64,000 bases of DNA from Anadara kagoshimensis (taxonomy: Eukaryota > Mollusca > Bivalvia > Arcoida > Arcidae): the NCBI GenBank assembly GCA_021292105.1, contig CM037870.1, positions 65,432,515 to 65,496,514 of the forward strand, written 5' to 3'. The first letter of the stretch is position 1. Every line of letters begins with the position of its first letter. This document shows, piece by piece, positions 24,601 through 35,873 of the stretch. The notes under the pieces are model-generated. The model was not told where the DNA came from. It did no database searches and worked only from the letters and a program-made list of their open reading frames with translations. A program made the translations under genes and the position numbers.

Positions 24601-25697
24601 GTGTACATACTTATTGCTTCTAATGCTAACTGCATTTGTTTGCTGGATGGTCTCGGTGCTTTTCCATACCTAATAAATTAAATGTCAACCACAGATAAAT
24701 AAATGCTGATTAAAAACTCACCCATTTTATCTTAGAAATAAAATAATATTATTATAAGAACGAAGGCAACATTTGATATTAATTAATTATTTAATATTTT
24801 GATTGAAATAAGGTAAGGAAGTGAGGCCTAATCCTTCAGAAGGGTAGATTCTCCTGTCTAGCTGACTATACCCGCAGTGTGCATTAAAGTAAGCCAACAA
24901 ACAAAAGATTTCTTATATCAAAACATTAGCAAGTCTTAAAATTCAAATTGAAACAGGGAGAGATTATCAGCTAAAGATCGATTTGTCACATATATATATC
25001 GCTAATCTACAAATAGTGACTTCGAATAAAAGCTAAAAAAATAAATAAACGGGCAGGTTCATTTAATTAGGACACCCTCCCCGTAGGTACTGTTTGTTGT
25101 TAACAAAACTCCATAACCCATACGAAAATAAGCTAACCAACTAGGTAACAGTGATATGCACATTTCCTACAATTATGATGTTTTGCATCAATTTTCGTAA
25201 AATAGTGCCTCATAGTTTTGAACCCGGACAAGTGGCTGGATGTACGGACGAAAAGACGGAAGTTCTACTTTCATACCGGCACTTTTTCGAAAGGCGGGAG
25301 ACAAAAAGCAATAGCAGAAAATGCTGCGGAAAAAACACTGCAAATCTCGTTCTTCATACAGTAGCTTTATTATTAAATTTATACTTTACTTGTGAGCTTC
25401 TAATAAGCCTATAGTTATCCAACATGTCGCAAACATATTATTGTCAAAAACTGACATCGAGTCCCGCAACATATGCATTTTAGAATCTCCATGGAAATAC
25501 ATTTTGACGTCACTCTCGTACATCCCTTTGTCTTTGTAATATGAAAAAGGTGGGTTGGCTGTTGTTGTACTTCTCTGAACCTGCATGAGTCTTATTTGGT
25601 CTGATAAATCCTGGATGGTTTCGTCTACATCACCAGTGGCGGGTTGTAAACCCAAGCACGTTATCACAAGGAAGAAAGACGTCTTTTGAAGCCACAT
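17132..25697 (-). CDS. Secreted DxDD-motif protein, predicted alpha/alpha-toroid (terpene-cyclase-like), paralogue A
   Basis: Nine exons on the minus strand: 25390-25697, 24391-24669, 23793-24090, 23124-23291, 22720-22890, 19897-20049, 19035-19140, 18170-18291, 17132-17425. They sum to 1899 bp (632 residues), all with GT-AG borders in phase. The N-terminus (MWLQKTSFFLVITCLGL) looks like a signal peptide. Exon 3 has PPDFDDSFVNIGLG, matching the DxDD acid motif of squalene-hopene/class II terpene cyclases. Later come NNVDCTVAAN, YYPSEYEFYWFVARTY and EDRIFTTAMAINTL, which look like helices of an alpha/alpha barrel. Several N-X-S/T sites suggest glycosylation. I do not recognise a named family; the toroid fold is inference, enzymatic activity unproven. 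The neighbour at 27707-35318 is a tandem paralogue. Intron 5 holds an hAT fragment. Confidence 0.85.
17790..18070. repeat. Dispersed repeat family 'gtgaggctgg...gaagggtaag'
   Basis: Contains 'gtgaggctggttgttccgga', 'agggtaagtac' and 'gaacatgggactatgtaac', shared with 50430-50640 and in part with 57510-57690, 24812-24890 and 4085-4240. It lies in the last intron of paralogue A. Confidence 0.5.
18584..18616. repeat. Poly-A tract (33 A)
   Basis: A homopolymer in an intron of paralogue A, followed by 'ccgcccccaac'. It may be a retroposon tail, but no body was identified with confidence. Confidence 0.8.
18838..18960. mobile_element. Very decayed copy of the 'CCTGTCGAAAG' inverted-repeat element
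   Basis: 'acagggttgtcgaaaacgaa' followed by 'gttggccgatggccgagaag' and 'agggccaagatga' resembles the interior of the element at 15548-15775. No right terminus is seen. Confidence 0.3.
19480..19660 (-). repeat. SINE-like body shared with 43030-43380
   Basis: 'gggtttatatcccaatcagg', 'gctatgagtgaagtagcaga' and 'tttgcagtgtgcccag' match, with substitutions, the repeat in the FTSJ1 gene intron at 43030-43380. That copy has a tRNA-like head on the minus strand. Confidence 0.5.
20150..20345 (-). repeat. tRNA-Ser/Leu-like SINE
   Basis: On the minus strand the head reads GCCTCGGTGACCGAGTGG followed by TTTTAACCTAAGCGCC, a box A typical of long-variable-arm tRNAs. The body runs to 'tttgactggggcg'. It lies in intron 5 of paralogue A beside the hAT fragment. 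Confidence 0.55.
20380..21330 (+). mobile_element. Internally deleted hAT transposon with 8-bp flanking repeat
   Basis: Both ends carry the 8-bp direct repeat GTAAACCA (20380-20387 and 21323-21330). The tips CAGTGGCGTACCG and, inverted, CAGCGGCGTACCG are hAT-like; the CA overlaps the repeat. Inside, the frame 20567-20776 encodes TATAERSFSALKHLKTYLRS and then RLSSLALMHIH, the C-terminal hATC dimerisation segment seen in ZMYM1-type hAT transposases. The DDE part is missing, so it cannot encode an active transposase. It is inserted in intron 5 of paralogue A on the opposite strand. Confidence 0.85.
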
Positions 25698-25780
25698 TTT
25701 GTTTTCCCCTTTCTCTCTATCGAATTATTGATATTCTTCTTGTAAGTAAAAATAGTGATGATTAACTTGAATGTGACATG

Positions 25781-26000
25781 TACAATACAGACCTGTCGAA
25801 AGTTTAATAGTAGGCTAACGAATAAATGTCAAATCTCATCTCGGTCCTTCATTAGGTATATCTGGACAGAATTTTAGAAGCTGTAGTATATTTCTACGCA
25901 GCTGTTTGGCCACTAGCTATCCATATCGCAGTTGCTTGGCACCCGAGCTTTGTCCTTTTTCATTAGTTCAGCGTTAAAGTTTCGACAGGTCTATACTGTA
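25781..26000. mobile_element. 220-bp inverted-repeat element (founder family of the minisatellite unit)
   Basis: Left tip TACAATACAGACCTGTCGAA, right tip 'tttcgacaggtctatactgta' (inverted match of about 27 bp). The interior includes 'ggctaacgaataaatgtc', 'ggccactagctatccatat' and 'cattagttcagcgttaaag'. The TA at both tips fits a Tc1/mariner-type target site. It lies 84 bp upstream of the paralogue A start codon, in a position to affect its promoter. Confidence 0.85.
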
Positions 26001-26079
26001 GGTGCTACTCCAGACTGATAAATAAGTTATCTCAAACAACGATAATACTGATATGGACTTATCATGGGCTATATAGCTA

Positions 26080-26112
26080 TAGTACAGACCCGTCAGAAAA
26101 GTTTAACAACGT
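26080..26112. mobile_element. Solo terminus of the same inverted-repeat element
   Basis: 'tagtacagacccgtcagaaa' followed by 'agtttaacaacg' matches only the left tip; no interior or right tip follows. Confidence 0.5.
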
Positions 26113-27239
26113 AAAGTGATTCTCTCACTCATACATAATAAACGCCACTGTTTAATCTTTTATGTATTTTTTTTTATTTTGTCCAATAATTCATCGATAT
26201 CTCATTTAATTTGTAACAAACTAATAAATATGCAAGGAGTTAGTTACACTTACTGATAAACTTGATGCTTGATAAGGATGTTGAAATCCCTACCACAAGG
26301 TCAGAGAGATTTCAATAAATATAACCAAATATATTACTGTGCTGAACTCGCGGGTGGAAATTGTGTTAATTGCGTAAACAATTAATGTTAAATCAGGTTC
26401 TCAACAATAGTATTACAGCTGAAATATTCTTCTAGAGTGCGAGAGATTGTTTAAATATAGTGGCAGACATATGCATCTTATACCAAGCGAAACTCGTGAT
26501 CGAAAGCCGCACGTGGGTCGCATAAAGGTGTACAAATCAAATTTTAAACAAGGGCGTTACAACTGAACAAATTGTTCCAGAGTGCCGATTTCTTAAATAT
26601 GTCCTATTACAAGATTTTTATGGACAAATACTGAGTAGATAAAATCCAAAACAACAACAAAATAACAGTTCTGTTCAGCGCATGTGCATAATGTCATGTT
26701 TAGCTATATAGCATGAAATAAACGAAGAAATAACTTCATTGTGGTAGCTGGTCTCCGTCCTCAATTACATACTCAGTGGTCAATAACGCCACAATAAATC
26801 ATGTTACGGAAATACAATGCATCCGTTTGGTCCTTTGGGTATCTTTTTAACATTTTGATATAAAAAATGTTTCACAATTTTGGTCCTAGCACTACTGATA
26901 AGTTGTATTCCGAAACGGCCGTCTAGTGCTGTTAAATTATCACTGGTAAAATATGTTATTAACAGCTGAGCCGGCTTTGTAACTGTGGTAAATAGAAGAT
27001 CAAAATGTCGTATATAAATATCCAGAGGCGTTCCAAAGAGAATTTTCTATTTTGTTCGGGTACAATTGCTTTGTTACTGTTGTACCTAAAAGTTCCCAAC
27101 ACTTCCCGATGCAATGAAAAACAACCAACCACAACCTTATTTAGCATGGAGTCAGCGGCTAACTAAGCAATGTCGGTACATTCAGCAGTTATGCACTGAT
27201 TATATTGATATATGATCTATTATCTAGTCAGGTTGTAGG

Positions 27240-27430
27240 GGACTTTAGTGGCGGAGTGGTATAAAGCGCATGCTTTAGGATAACAGCGCCTCTACTGCCT
27301 GGGGTGATAGACATTAGTGATAGAAAGTTTGTCAGTTGAATTGATGAAGGTCGGTGGTATTCTCCCGGCACTTTGGTTTCCTCCATCCATAATTAACTAA
27401 CCGCGTCGATATTGACTCGGAGGTAAAACT
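27240..27430 (+). repeat. tRNA-derived SINE
   Basis: The head 'gtggcggagtggtataaagc' resembles box A of a Ser/Leu-type tRNA. The body carries 'agaaagtttgtcagttgaat', 'gaaggtcggtggtattctcc' and 'ggtttcctccatcc', shared with the copies near 5940, 31170 and 59590. Confidence 0.6.
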
Positions 27431-27694
27431 CATATACAGCCAAATATGTTTATGGAGGAAACATTTAAAAGTGACCGTTATGTACACGTGGTCCTTATAT
27501 GGAGGCTCAAATAACATCAGTTAAGAGCGATTGGAATATGTAATTTTCTTGGCCCTTATAGCAGGTGGTCCTTATATAAAGATGATATTTAAGACGGGCT
27601 TAACAATTCTCTATTTCGTTCCACTGCACTTGCCAGGGAGAATATCGAAGACGTAAAGAAGAAAACTGAATATGGAACTAGTAAAAATAATATC

Positions 27695-27700
27695 TTTATT
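27695..27700 (-). promoter_or_regulatory. Polyadenylation signal AATAAA of paralogue B
   Basis: On the minus strand AATAAA follows the TAG stop (27707-27709) by 6 bp, giving an unusually short predicted 3' UTR. Confidence 0.5.
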
Positions 27701-27706
27701 CAAAAA

Positions 27707-30700
27707 CTAGCCTATTACAGCATTATTATATTTTGATAAAGCCAACATAGATATAACATTTGTATATGGCTCAGAACTCCAAAATGGAAAGAACGACTTT
27801 TCATTATTGTAACCGTGGAACTCGGTAGGCGCAATACTTCCAAAATGAGGCTTCTTTAATTCCGATTCATACCACTGTTCGGATTCTATGCCCTGTACAC
27901 CGATAATGGTTGGGGCACGAGGTAAATGTGTCGTCTGGTTAACTTTGGTTCCATTGAAGAATTCAAATCTGTTTACTGGATACACAAAAGGAAGAGTTCC
28001 CTAAAATATTAAAGTCAAACATTGGGTGAAAACATTGAATACATTACCGACTTGTCGAAAGTTTAACACTAATCTAACGAATAAGTACCGAATTGATCAG
28101 CAGCTCGTCTTGAGCTCCTTGTCAGCTTCTCGGCCACCAATCATCCATGTCTCTGCCACTTGACAGTCGATCTTCAACTATTTTTTGTTTCCTCAGTGTT
28201 AAAGTTCCGACAAGTCTGTGCTGGACCATAAAGAACTTCAATTTAATTTTTATCATGTCTCTTTTATATTTACAGAAGGATTTTACTAACGGTGTTTATC
28301 ACCATTAAAAATTCTTTCACTTACATTCGGACTGGCATTGTAATGCTGTCATGTGCTACTTTTGAATTTTTATGAAATAATATAATTCAAAAGTAGCACA
28401 TGACAATTCATGTGCTACTTTTGAATTATATTATTTCATAAAAATTCAAAACTTTTGTTTTTACATTTCTATTGAAATAATATAATTCAAAAGTAGCACA
28501 TGACAATGCTGTAAAGAGCATCCCCGTAAAGAACTCCCAGGGCAGCTACATTCGTTCATCATTGCAACCGATCGTGTAACTCCAAACAAAGAGCTCGTTA
28601 GGATGTCCCTTTTATACGCAAAAAAACTCCGGTAACCAATGACGAAACAAGGAGCGTAAATTATTATCTCACCTTTATAAGCCAAAAGGCTCAGATGGTT
28701 GACCGTCTGTCATGCATCGTATGACGGTCGGTACGTTTTAGTAAATAATTTCCTATAAAGTTTCTGGGACAAAATTGTTTTGTATTAATTAAGGAGATAG
28801 TTAACTCGTGGCTACTAGTTGCTAAGTCTTCTAAAGCTGCTTATTTAAAACGCTTCTGGAAAGGTTAAATGAAAGTATACTTACAATCCCACCTTTTACA
28901 GAACCAGAAAAGAAGCTATTCCATGGCTTGTATCTTCCACTCGCAGAATATTTATCCAGCCAATTAGCACCTTGGCGAACGGTTTCAAATACCTTTAGGG
29001 GCGTGTCTAGAACAAATAATAAAAACATTACAATGACTTGTTCGTAGCTTTACAGACTGAAATGCTCAATTGTTGGTGGGTGAAACGATCAAATCCTTGT
29101 TGTGTGTATAATATAGACCTGTCGAAACTTTAATACTAAGCTAACGAGTTAGTGTCGAATCAGCGGCTCGTCGCGATCGCTCGTTCGTTATGTTGCGAAA
29201 GGTTGTAGTCGGCAGCTGCTACCCATCTCTTTTCAGGTTTTCGGCCACTTACCATCCATATCTCGGTCACTTTTCGTTAGCTCAGTGTTAAACTTTCGAC
29301 AAAACTGTATTGTATGCAATGCAAGTTTTTATTATTCTCATGTGGGAAGTTACTTTTTGATAAACAATTCATGACTTTGTATTTTCGTTACTTATTATTC
29401 ATAGAATTTGAAAAATAAGATATGTCACTTCCTTTTTTCAGACGACCTCGGAAGTGAGGTCAGTCATAAGCAACCAAAACAGAAAAGTCACTGCTTATTC
29501 ATCCGGTTTCTTGTACAAAATATCAAAGCTCGTGTTAAAATATCACTGTATTACAATAATTAATTTTTCTCTCACCATGTTCCCATACCAGTTTCTTTCT
29601 GCCGTCATCGCGAACTGTCCACGTTGTAAGTAAAGTATTAACAGCCATGGCGGTAGTAAAAATCCTGTCTTCACCTCTCTCCTGTAATAACATATAAACA
29701 TGAAATGATGGATAGGTCAAATGGTGTTTTCCACCCAAGTCAAAATTATTTTATTTATAGAGTCGAACAGTTCTTGGATGGTAGCGGAAAGCCAAGTGCC
29801 TAGAGAAACACCACCGACATTTGGCAAGCGAAATGACAAAATTCTCATACTAGTATCTATCGAGAGGGATTTGAGCATAGGCAGTAAAAGGTGCTGTGAT
29901 TAGTAAACGCGCTCTTTAGACCACTAAAATTTTGAACATCACTCTAAGCTTATTAACAAAAAAACATTATCATAACATCTTGTCATATTTAAGTTAAGGA
30001 AAGTCTTAAGGAATGATTGTGAAATTGGGAGACTTATCAAACAGTGTAACAACAATTTATTATCCACATGTTGCACTTACTTTCAGTTTATTGTAAAACC
30101 TGCAATTCATTAAGACTACGTGTCCATAAGAAGTCTGTCTAGGTCCATATGCCTTATATTTCAACCAAACTAACCTCTGTATAAAGGTTACGCCCACCTC
30201 CATATAAAGTCAATGTTTCTTAGATCACATGGCTGATCTTTATATAAATATACAGGGTTTCCCTGATGACAATTTACCTGTGTATTGTTTTGGCTGTCAA
30301 TGTCTGCATCTCCCAGGAAATCATCGTAATAGATCCTGTCATCTACCTCAACCTTGTAGGAATCCGTCAGTAGCTGGGTAACTCTTCCCTTCAGTACAGA
30401 TCCAAACATAGCTCTAACATCTTGCAATATCTATAACAACCATTCGATAAAATAAATACACATGTGTTTATCCATACACAGCATAAACCATCAATTGCCA
30501 TGACGCGACATTTTCTACTCGCTATAATAATAAATAAAGTGATGCAGTGATCCACAGTAAATGGTTGATTTATATCATTGGATGTTTCCATATTACCATT
30601 TTAAACTGCAAAACGGATACGTGACAACAGCCAACACAACCAAGAACTACTCCACCACTCGACTTCAAACATTGGCGAACGCGAACTAGAATAAGTCGAT

Positions 30701-33700
30701 GGCAAAACAGATAAACAAGACATTACAAAAAGACAAACACATACGAGGACTACCCAATATACCATTGCTGACATTAGACGCGCACTAGAGCAATCAAAGT
30801 AAATGTGTAGTTACAGTACTATTGGAAGGTACTCATCCATCACACTATCTACAGCAGATTATCCATTAATTAATGATCATGCTACATCAAACAACCACCA
30901 GAATTTGATAGTTGTCAAATTGTCAGCACTTACTTCTATTTGCATTGAATGAAGAAACGTCCAAAGGAACTGAAGTAAATAACACTTCCCGCTTTGATTA
31001 AAGGGCGCTATTTCAGTATATAGAATACTGACTATACTTTCTGTGTATGCATGCAAAATCCTACTTCCATTTTAAAAATCTTATTCGGAGGCGTATCGTT
31101 CTAGCCCAAAATAATGAAACTTTTCACATTCTAAAATCATTAAGCGTTAGAAAAATGTGAAAGATTTGTTAGTTCGCTTGCCGAAGGTTGGTGGCTTTCT
31201 CCGGGTACTCCGGTTTTTCTTTACCATCACAGAACTAATTACCTTGATCTGTGAAATAATCATTACTTGGGTTTAAAACACCATTACTCCACCCCTCGCT
31301 TTATTGAAATTTTGACAAATTAATTTCTCACCGGATGTATCTTTGTCGTCTGCGCATAGTGTTGTATCTGTGTGTATGTCCTTGCCACAAACCAGTAAAA
31401 TTCGTACTCTGACGGATAGTAAGTTAGAGCCAAGTCTTTTCGTCCGGTGAAATTCGTCAATATTTCAAAAGCAATTAAACTAGACGTATATTCTTATATT
31501 TGCTACAACATATCAATAAAACACGTCAATTTCTGAAAATTTGTAATCTCAAAACAAAAGAAGTTTGTCAAAGGAAAATATTGTTATATAATTATGCAAT
31601 TAATATTCCCTGGACGGAAAGACCTCCCAATTGGACCATCCACTAAAATTCCACATTCGACTGAAAAAGCATAAAAATAACGGAATCTAGTCATTTTGAA
31701 TATTTTTGTGAAAAATAATTTTTCAAAGCTTTTACATAGAATTAATTGTTAGGGTACTGGGAAAAGGAAGTTTTGTCCCTTGGCGTATTTATTTACCAAA
31801 GATATATGAAGGTTCTGATAGTTGCTTTATTGGTCATCTGAATTGGTCAGCTAACGGTAACTAAAAAGATCAGAAAAACGGTCCAAAAGGATATCGACCA
31901 AACCTTTTATCTCCACACTGATTGGAGATGTTCATCTTGTCCATCTTTAATGTGACATAATGCGTCCTTCTTTTATTATATTAATGATTTTACTAATAAT
32001 AATACTATTTTATTTTATTATAATAAAAGTATGCTGACTGACTAACTCACCACGGACTCCGGCATTGATTAGCTGACGACTCGCTCACTCAATTATAAAG
32101 TAATCACTCATTCATCCAATTATCACGCACTCACTACACTCACCTGTATTTCCGGATCGTCTAAGATATCTTCCTTCATAAGCCCAGACAAAATAGCAAC
32201 ACAACACTAGCAGCTACTCACTTATTGAATCACCACTAACTCACTACTTTGCTAACTCACCTGTATTTCCGAATCGTCTAAGATATCTTCCTTCATAAGC
32301 CCAGACAAAATAGCATTTGTTAGACCATATACAACATTAGCGGCAACTGTACAGTCCACATTGTTAATGTTAAAAGGCATATCTATTCCTTTGTAATACA
32401 ACGTTCTTACTTCATCTGTGTCCTGGACCTGATACAAAAGTATACATGTATACAGGACATACTATTCGTTATTTGAGGAACGTATCAAATCAAATACAAA
32501 CACAAAGGTCCATGTCTAAATCACAATCCTAACAGTAAACTAAAAACTGGCAAATCAAGTTAAAATTTAAACCACAGAAATTAGGTCAGATACTCTGAAT
32601 GTACACTGTAAAACAATGTTAATCGGAAAATTTTCCTGTCAGTTAATTTTCGCGAATATTGCATAGAGTTATTTTAGAGTCATCGAATGATGATTGGTTT
32701 AATTACAAGTAATAAAATTTTTATCAAAATAAAACAAACAGGATTTTCTTTCAATTTACTGAAACCAAAACAGAAGTGTTAAATTACTGACTTTGATCGG
32801 GCAGTGGAGTACACGTCCAGAGGTATGGTTTTAATACTGCTACTGCTAAGGGACCTCAACCCTTCCACTTATTTAACAGCCACGCCAGTTTTAATTCCGA
32901 ACGGGAAATCAGTGGAGTAATCGTTCAGTATTGTGGTCTTAATTTAGTACTATTAGAGGACCCTCATCAACCCCACTTGTTTTTCAACATTAGATAAAAG
33001 AGTCACCAATTTCGATTCAGATTGTAAAATTCCTGTCCTGTCATCTTAGGCTTGATAATAAAATTTTACCCAAGTTGGAACCAGAGCAATGTCTTCCCCG
33101 TTAGATGCCGAGTCTTCTAAGAATCTTCTTATATAGAAGTACGTCCTTGGATCAATGGTATTAACCCTCTGGTCTTTTGACGTAGGACGGTATGCATATC
33201 TCTTTAAAGCGTCCAATATTGAGGATATATTAGTGTTTTCTTTCTGCCACAAGGCATATGATTCTGGGAACTCGTCTGACATTTCTTTCAGTATGGTACC
33301 AAGTCCTAAGTTTACAAAAGTGTCATCGAAATCAGCCGGTATCACAAAGGCTGAACGAAACATTTCCCTGAAGTACAGATAAACGGTTTATTAGCATTTT
33401 GATGAAATAAGTAAAATTTTATCATATATTTTAATATGTGAAACACAATTCTACATTTTCATTCTACACAAGGGTTTTGTAAAACATTGTATACGTAGCT
33501 CACATGACATAATAACCTCTAAAAGGACTATAATATGTTCAATTATGTTTTACGTCGCATCAGTTAGTTTCAGCAAAATTGATATGACACAATTAATTTC
33601 CATTGATTAGGCTAAACACAATGTCATGTGTTGCTTTAGTTTTGTCATGGTATTTATGATCTAATCCTGTATCAGTGGGTATCTTTACAGTGATAGTAAA

Positions 33701-35318
33701 CCTTTTTCTGCAATGTCTATCTGTGACATTATAGACGAAATGGGATAGACACTCGGCTTAATACACTGATACCGAACCAACAAAGAAACATCTAATGCAA
33801 GGGAAAACACTTCGAACGCACGCAGTTGTAGGACGCCATGTGATTGATCGGGATAGATAGGACAGTGTTTACCAAAAAACTATTAACTTTATTCATTGAA
33901 TTTAAAAAAAAGACAAACCTTTCACTGATAAGATTTTTCGTGATATTGGCTAGTTCTCCTTGTCCTATGTTCTGAAGTAATTTATATACTTTATCCCAGT
34001 TGACGCCATATGTCAAATCAAACAAGTCCAGCAAGTTTCGTGGTGTACTTTGCCATGAGTATAACGTCCTATTGTAGACCTGTGGCCAGAATGTCATAAT
34101 AGAGTTAGCATAGTTCCTATTCTTGTCGTGGTACAAATTGATGGCTTCCACTGCTGACTTAATTTGTGATTCTGATGGCTTTGGTGCTTTACCAAATCTG
34201 GAAAGTTTAAAATATTTTGCCAATCAAATCACATGAATTAATTTATTTTCATATCTGGACGATTGGTTGGTTTAAATTGTATTGTGATATATGATAACAT
34301 TTGTAAACCTTCAAAGACATTTCTCACAGAGATTGGTTATCTTGTGAGAATATAATGTTTCCCATTCGAGGTGATACAACAAATATCCGTAAAAAGTTAT
34401 AAACATGATAATATTAATTTGGCGTTTTCACTCTGCAAATGACAGCCATCATGATAAAAGTACATGCATATAAAAAATAAAACGTTCTATTGTTTTAATA
34501 AATTATCTTGCGAATAATTTATGCTTCCGCAAATGTTTCTCCAAGATATTTGCAAAAAATATGTAAATGTAGGTTTTCGCTGTCAAAATCTTTGATTAAA
34601 TCATTGATAATCTTAAACCTTGATCAAAGCGTCTTTGATCCTATTCAAATTTTCCGCCAAAGCTTACAGAAATGAAACTCTTAGAAATACTTATAATTTT
34701 ACATTACAATTGATAGAAATTAAAATGACAAATCTTAAATCATCCAAATTCTTGGAAAATGGTCTTTATGATTAGCACTGCCTGCTTAATCTATTTAATA
34801 CCAGACTGAGTATGTTTCCCGAAAGCACTTGAAGGATGGACCTGTAGTCTTATCTGAATTTTGATCGGTTTAATCCTATCGATTGCATCAATATTGTAAG
34901 GAAAATAATTATGATGAAATACTATTTACTAACTATAGACCATCCCTAATAAAAACACAAATTACAAAAATATGCATAATAGGCCATCACGGTGACTTTG
35001 ATAAAAGATTTTATAAAATTAAAATCACCTGTATGCTTCCAACAGCCCTATAGTAATCCATGCAGTAGCAAACATATTGTTGTCAAAAATACCAAACTCC
35101 CTCCTCAAGTTGTACATTTCATAATCGCCATGGAAATATAACTTAACATCACTTTCATACAATCCTTTGTCTTTGTGCCAGAACAATGGTGGGCGTGACT
35201 CTGTTGTCTTTTTTACTTGGGCTTGTTGTATCCTTAGCGACAGATTTCCGATGGTGGCACCGAAATCTGCCGCCACATATGGGAAAAACAAAGAAACGAA
35301 AACTACAACCAGAACCAT
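27707..35318 (-). CDS. Secreted DxDD-motif protein, paralogue B, with internal stop in exon 5
   Basis: Tandem duplicate of the gene at 17132-25697. Nine exons: 35029-35318, 33919-34197, 33070-33367, 32261-32428, 31332-31502, 30278-30430, 29576-29681, 28885-29006, 27707-28000. Exons 2-9 have exactly the lengths of paralogue A; exon 1 is 18 bp shorter. The product would be 626 residues, with a signal-like start (MVLVVVFVSLFFPYVAA), PADFDDTFVNLGLG in exon 3 and NNVDCTVAAN in exon 4, where 40 of 56 residues match A by my count. Codon 3 of exon 5 is TAA (31494-31496), where A has TAT. All splice sites and the downstream frame are intact. Skipping exon 5 (171 bp) would keep the frame but remove the YYPSEYEF helix. 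It may be a recent pseudogene, a null allele or a local sequence error. Function unknown. Confidence 0.82.
28040..28224. mobile_element. Inverted-repeat element copy in paralogue B intron 8
   Basis: Left 'ccgacttgtcgaaagtttaa', right 'gttaaagttccgacaagtct'. The interior has 'ctaacgaataagtaccgaat' and 'ggccaccaatcatccatgtc', matching the 25781-26000 copy. Confidence 0.8.
28349..28511. repeat. Nested inverted repeats around 'catgtgctacttttgaatt'
   Basis: 28349-28369 pairs with 28384-28404. The longer block 28360-28401 is repeated inverted at 28410-28451 and again partly direct at 28473-28511. It is AT-rich, non-coding and located in intron 8 of paralogue B. Confidence 0.8.
29109..29314. mobile_element. 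Inverted-repeat element copy in paralogue B intron 7
   Basis: Left 'atagacctgtcgaaacttta', right 'gttaaactttcgacaaaact'. The interior has 'gctaacgagttagtgtcgaa' and 'cggccacttaccatccatat'. The TA at both tips is kept. Confidence 0.8.
31150..31310 (+). repeat. SINE body copy in paralogue B intron 5
   Basis: 'ttcgcttgccgaaggttggt', 'tccgggtactccggttt' and 'aaaacaccattactcca' match the SINE body seen at 27240-27430 and 59580-59720. No clear tRNA head is seen. Confidence 0.55.
32141..32198 (-). pseudogene. Duplicated 3' end of paralogue B exon 4 including its donor site
   Basis: 58 bp identical, apart from one base, to 32258-32315, the last coding bases of exon 4 plus the splice donor, displaced by 117 bp into the following intron. 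It lacks an acceptor and the rest of the exon. Reading through from exon 4 meets TAG almost at once (gtgagttag), so it is not a usable coding extension. Confidence 0.85.
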
Positions 35319-35747
35319 GGCGATAGGTGATATAATGCTTTGGGTCTTCTAAATGGACACGAATTGTGTAAGGTCAGATTTCAGGGACAAAGATAAGAGG
35401 TATTATAACATCATAACATGAGGTGAATTTGAGGTGCCGTGTTTTTGTTATTGACAATCAAACCCAATCCTTTCTTTTCCTTGAAGTAGTTCATGTGTTT
35501 ATTTCAATCTTCAAGTTTTCCAAGTTTTTAGTTTGCTTATAGGATTGTCATTTGATAAACGTGTGTTTGATATGTTATTAGTTCTGAAGTTGATGTTAAA
35601 GTTGACGGAGTATTGATATAGACGATCGTGTATTCGCAGGTACTTATTTTATCGGCGTGAAGCTTGCGAAACACGTGAACTTAAGACATGCGACTGTTCT
35701 GATAACTTATTATAGCCTAGCATTGCATTTAAGTATTCTTATTTTTA

Positions 35748-35794
<47 letters not shown>

Positions 35795-35873
35795 CTTGAA
35801 TAAATAAATAAATAACTACAGCAACACAGTAGCCCAGAGGGAATCTGTGACGTACCCATATGCATACGGATAG
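35319..35873. other. Upstream region of paralogue B with (ATAA)n microsatellite
   Basis: A tetranucleotide run of ATAA occupies about 35747-35817. The remaining sequence is the presumed promoter of paralogue B. The foldback element begins right after it. Confidence 0.6.

Larger units (their letters stand above)
25698..27706. other. Region between the two paralogues
   Basis: No gene is recognised. It contains the presumed promoter of paralogue A (just right of 25697), an inverted-repeat element 84 bp upstream of its ATG, a solo element end at 26080-26112, and a SINE near 27240-27430. The last bases before 27707 are the 3' UTR of paralogue B. Confidence 0.5.

Noticed and set aside
31494-31496. 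Stop-codon recoding such as selenocysteine in paralogue B
   Set aside because: The codon is TAA, not TGA, and paralogue A has tyrosine at this place.
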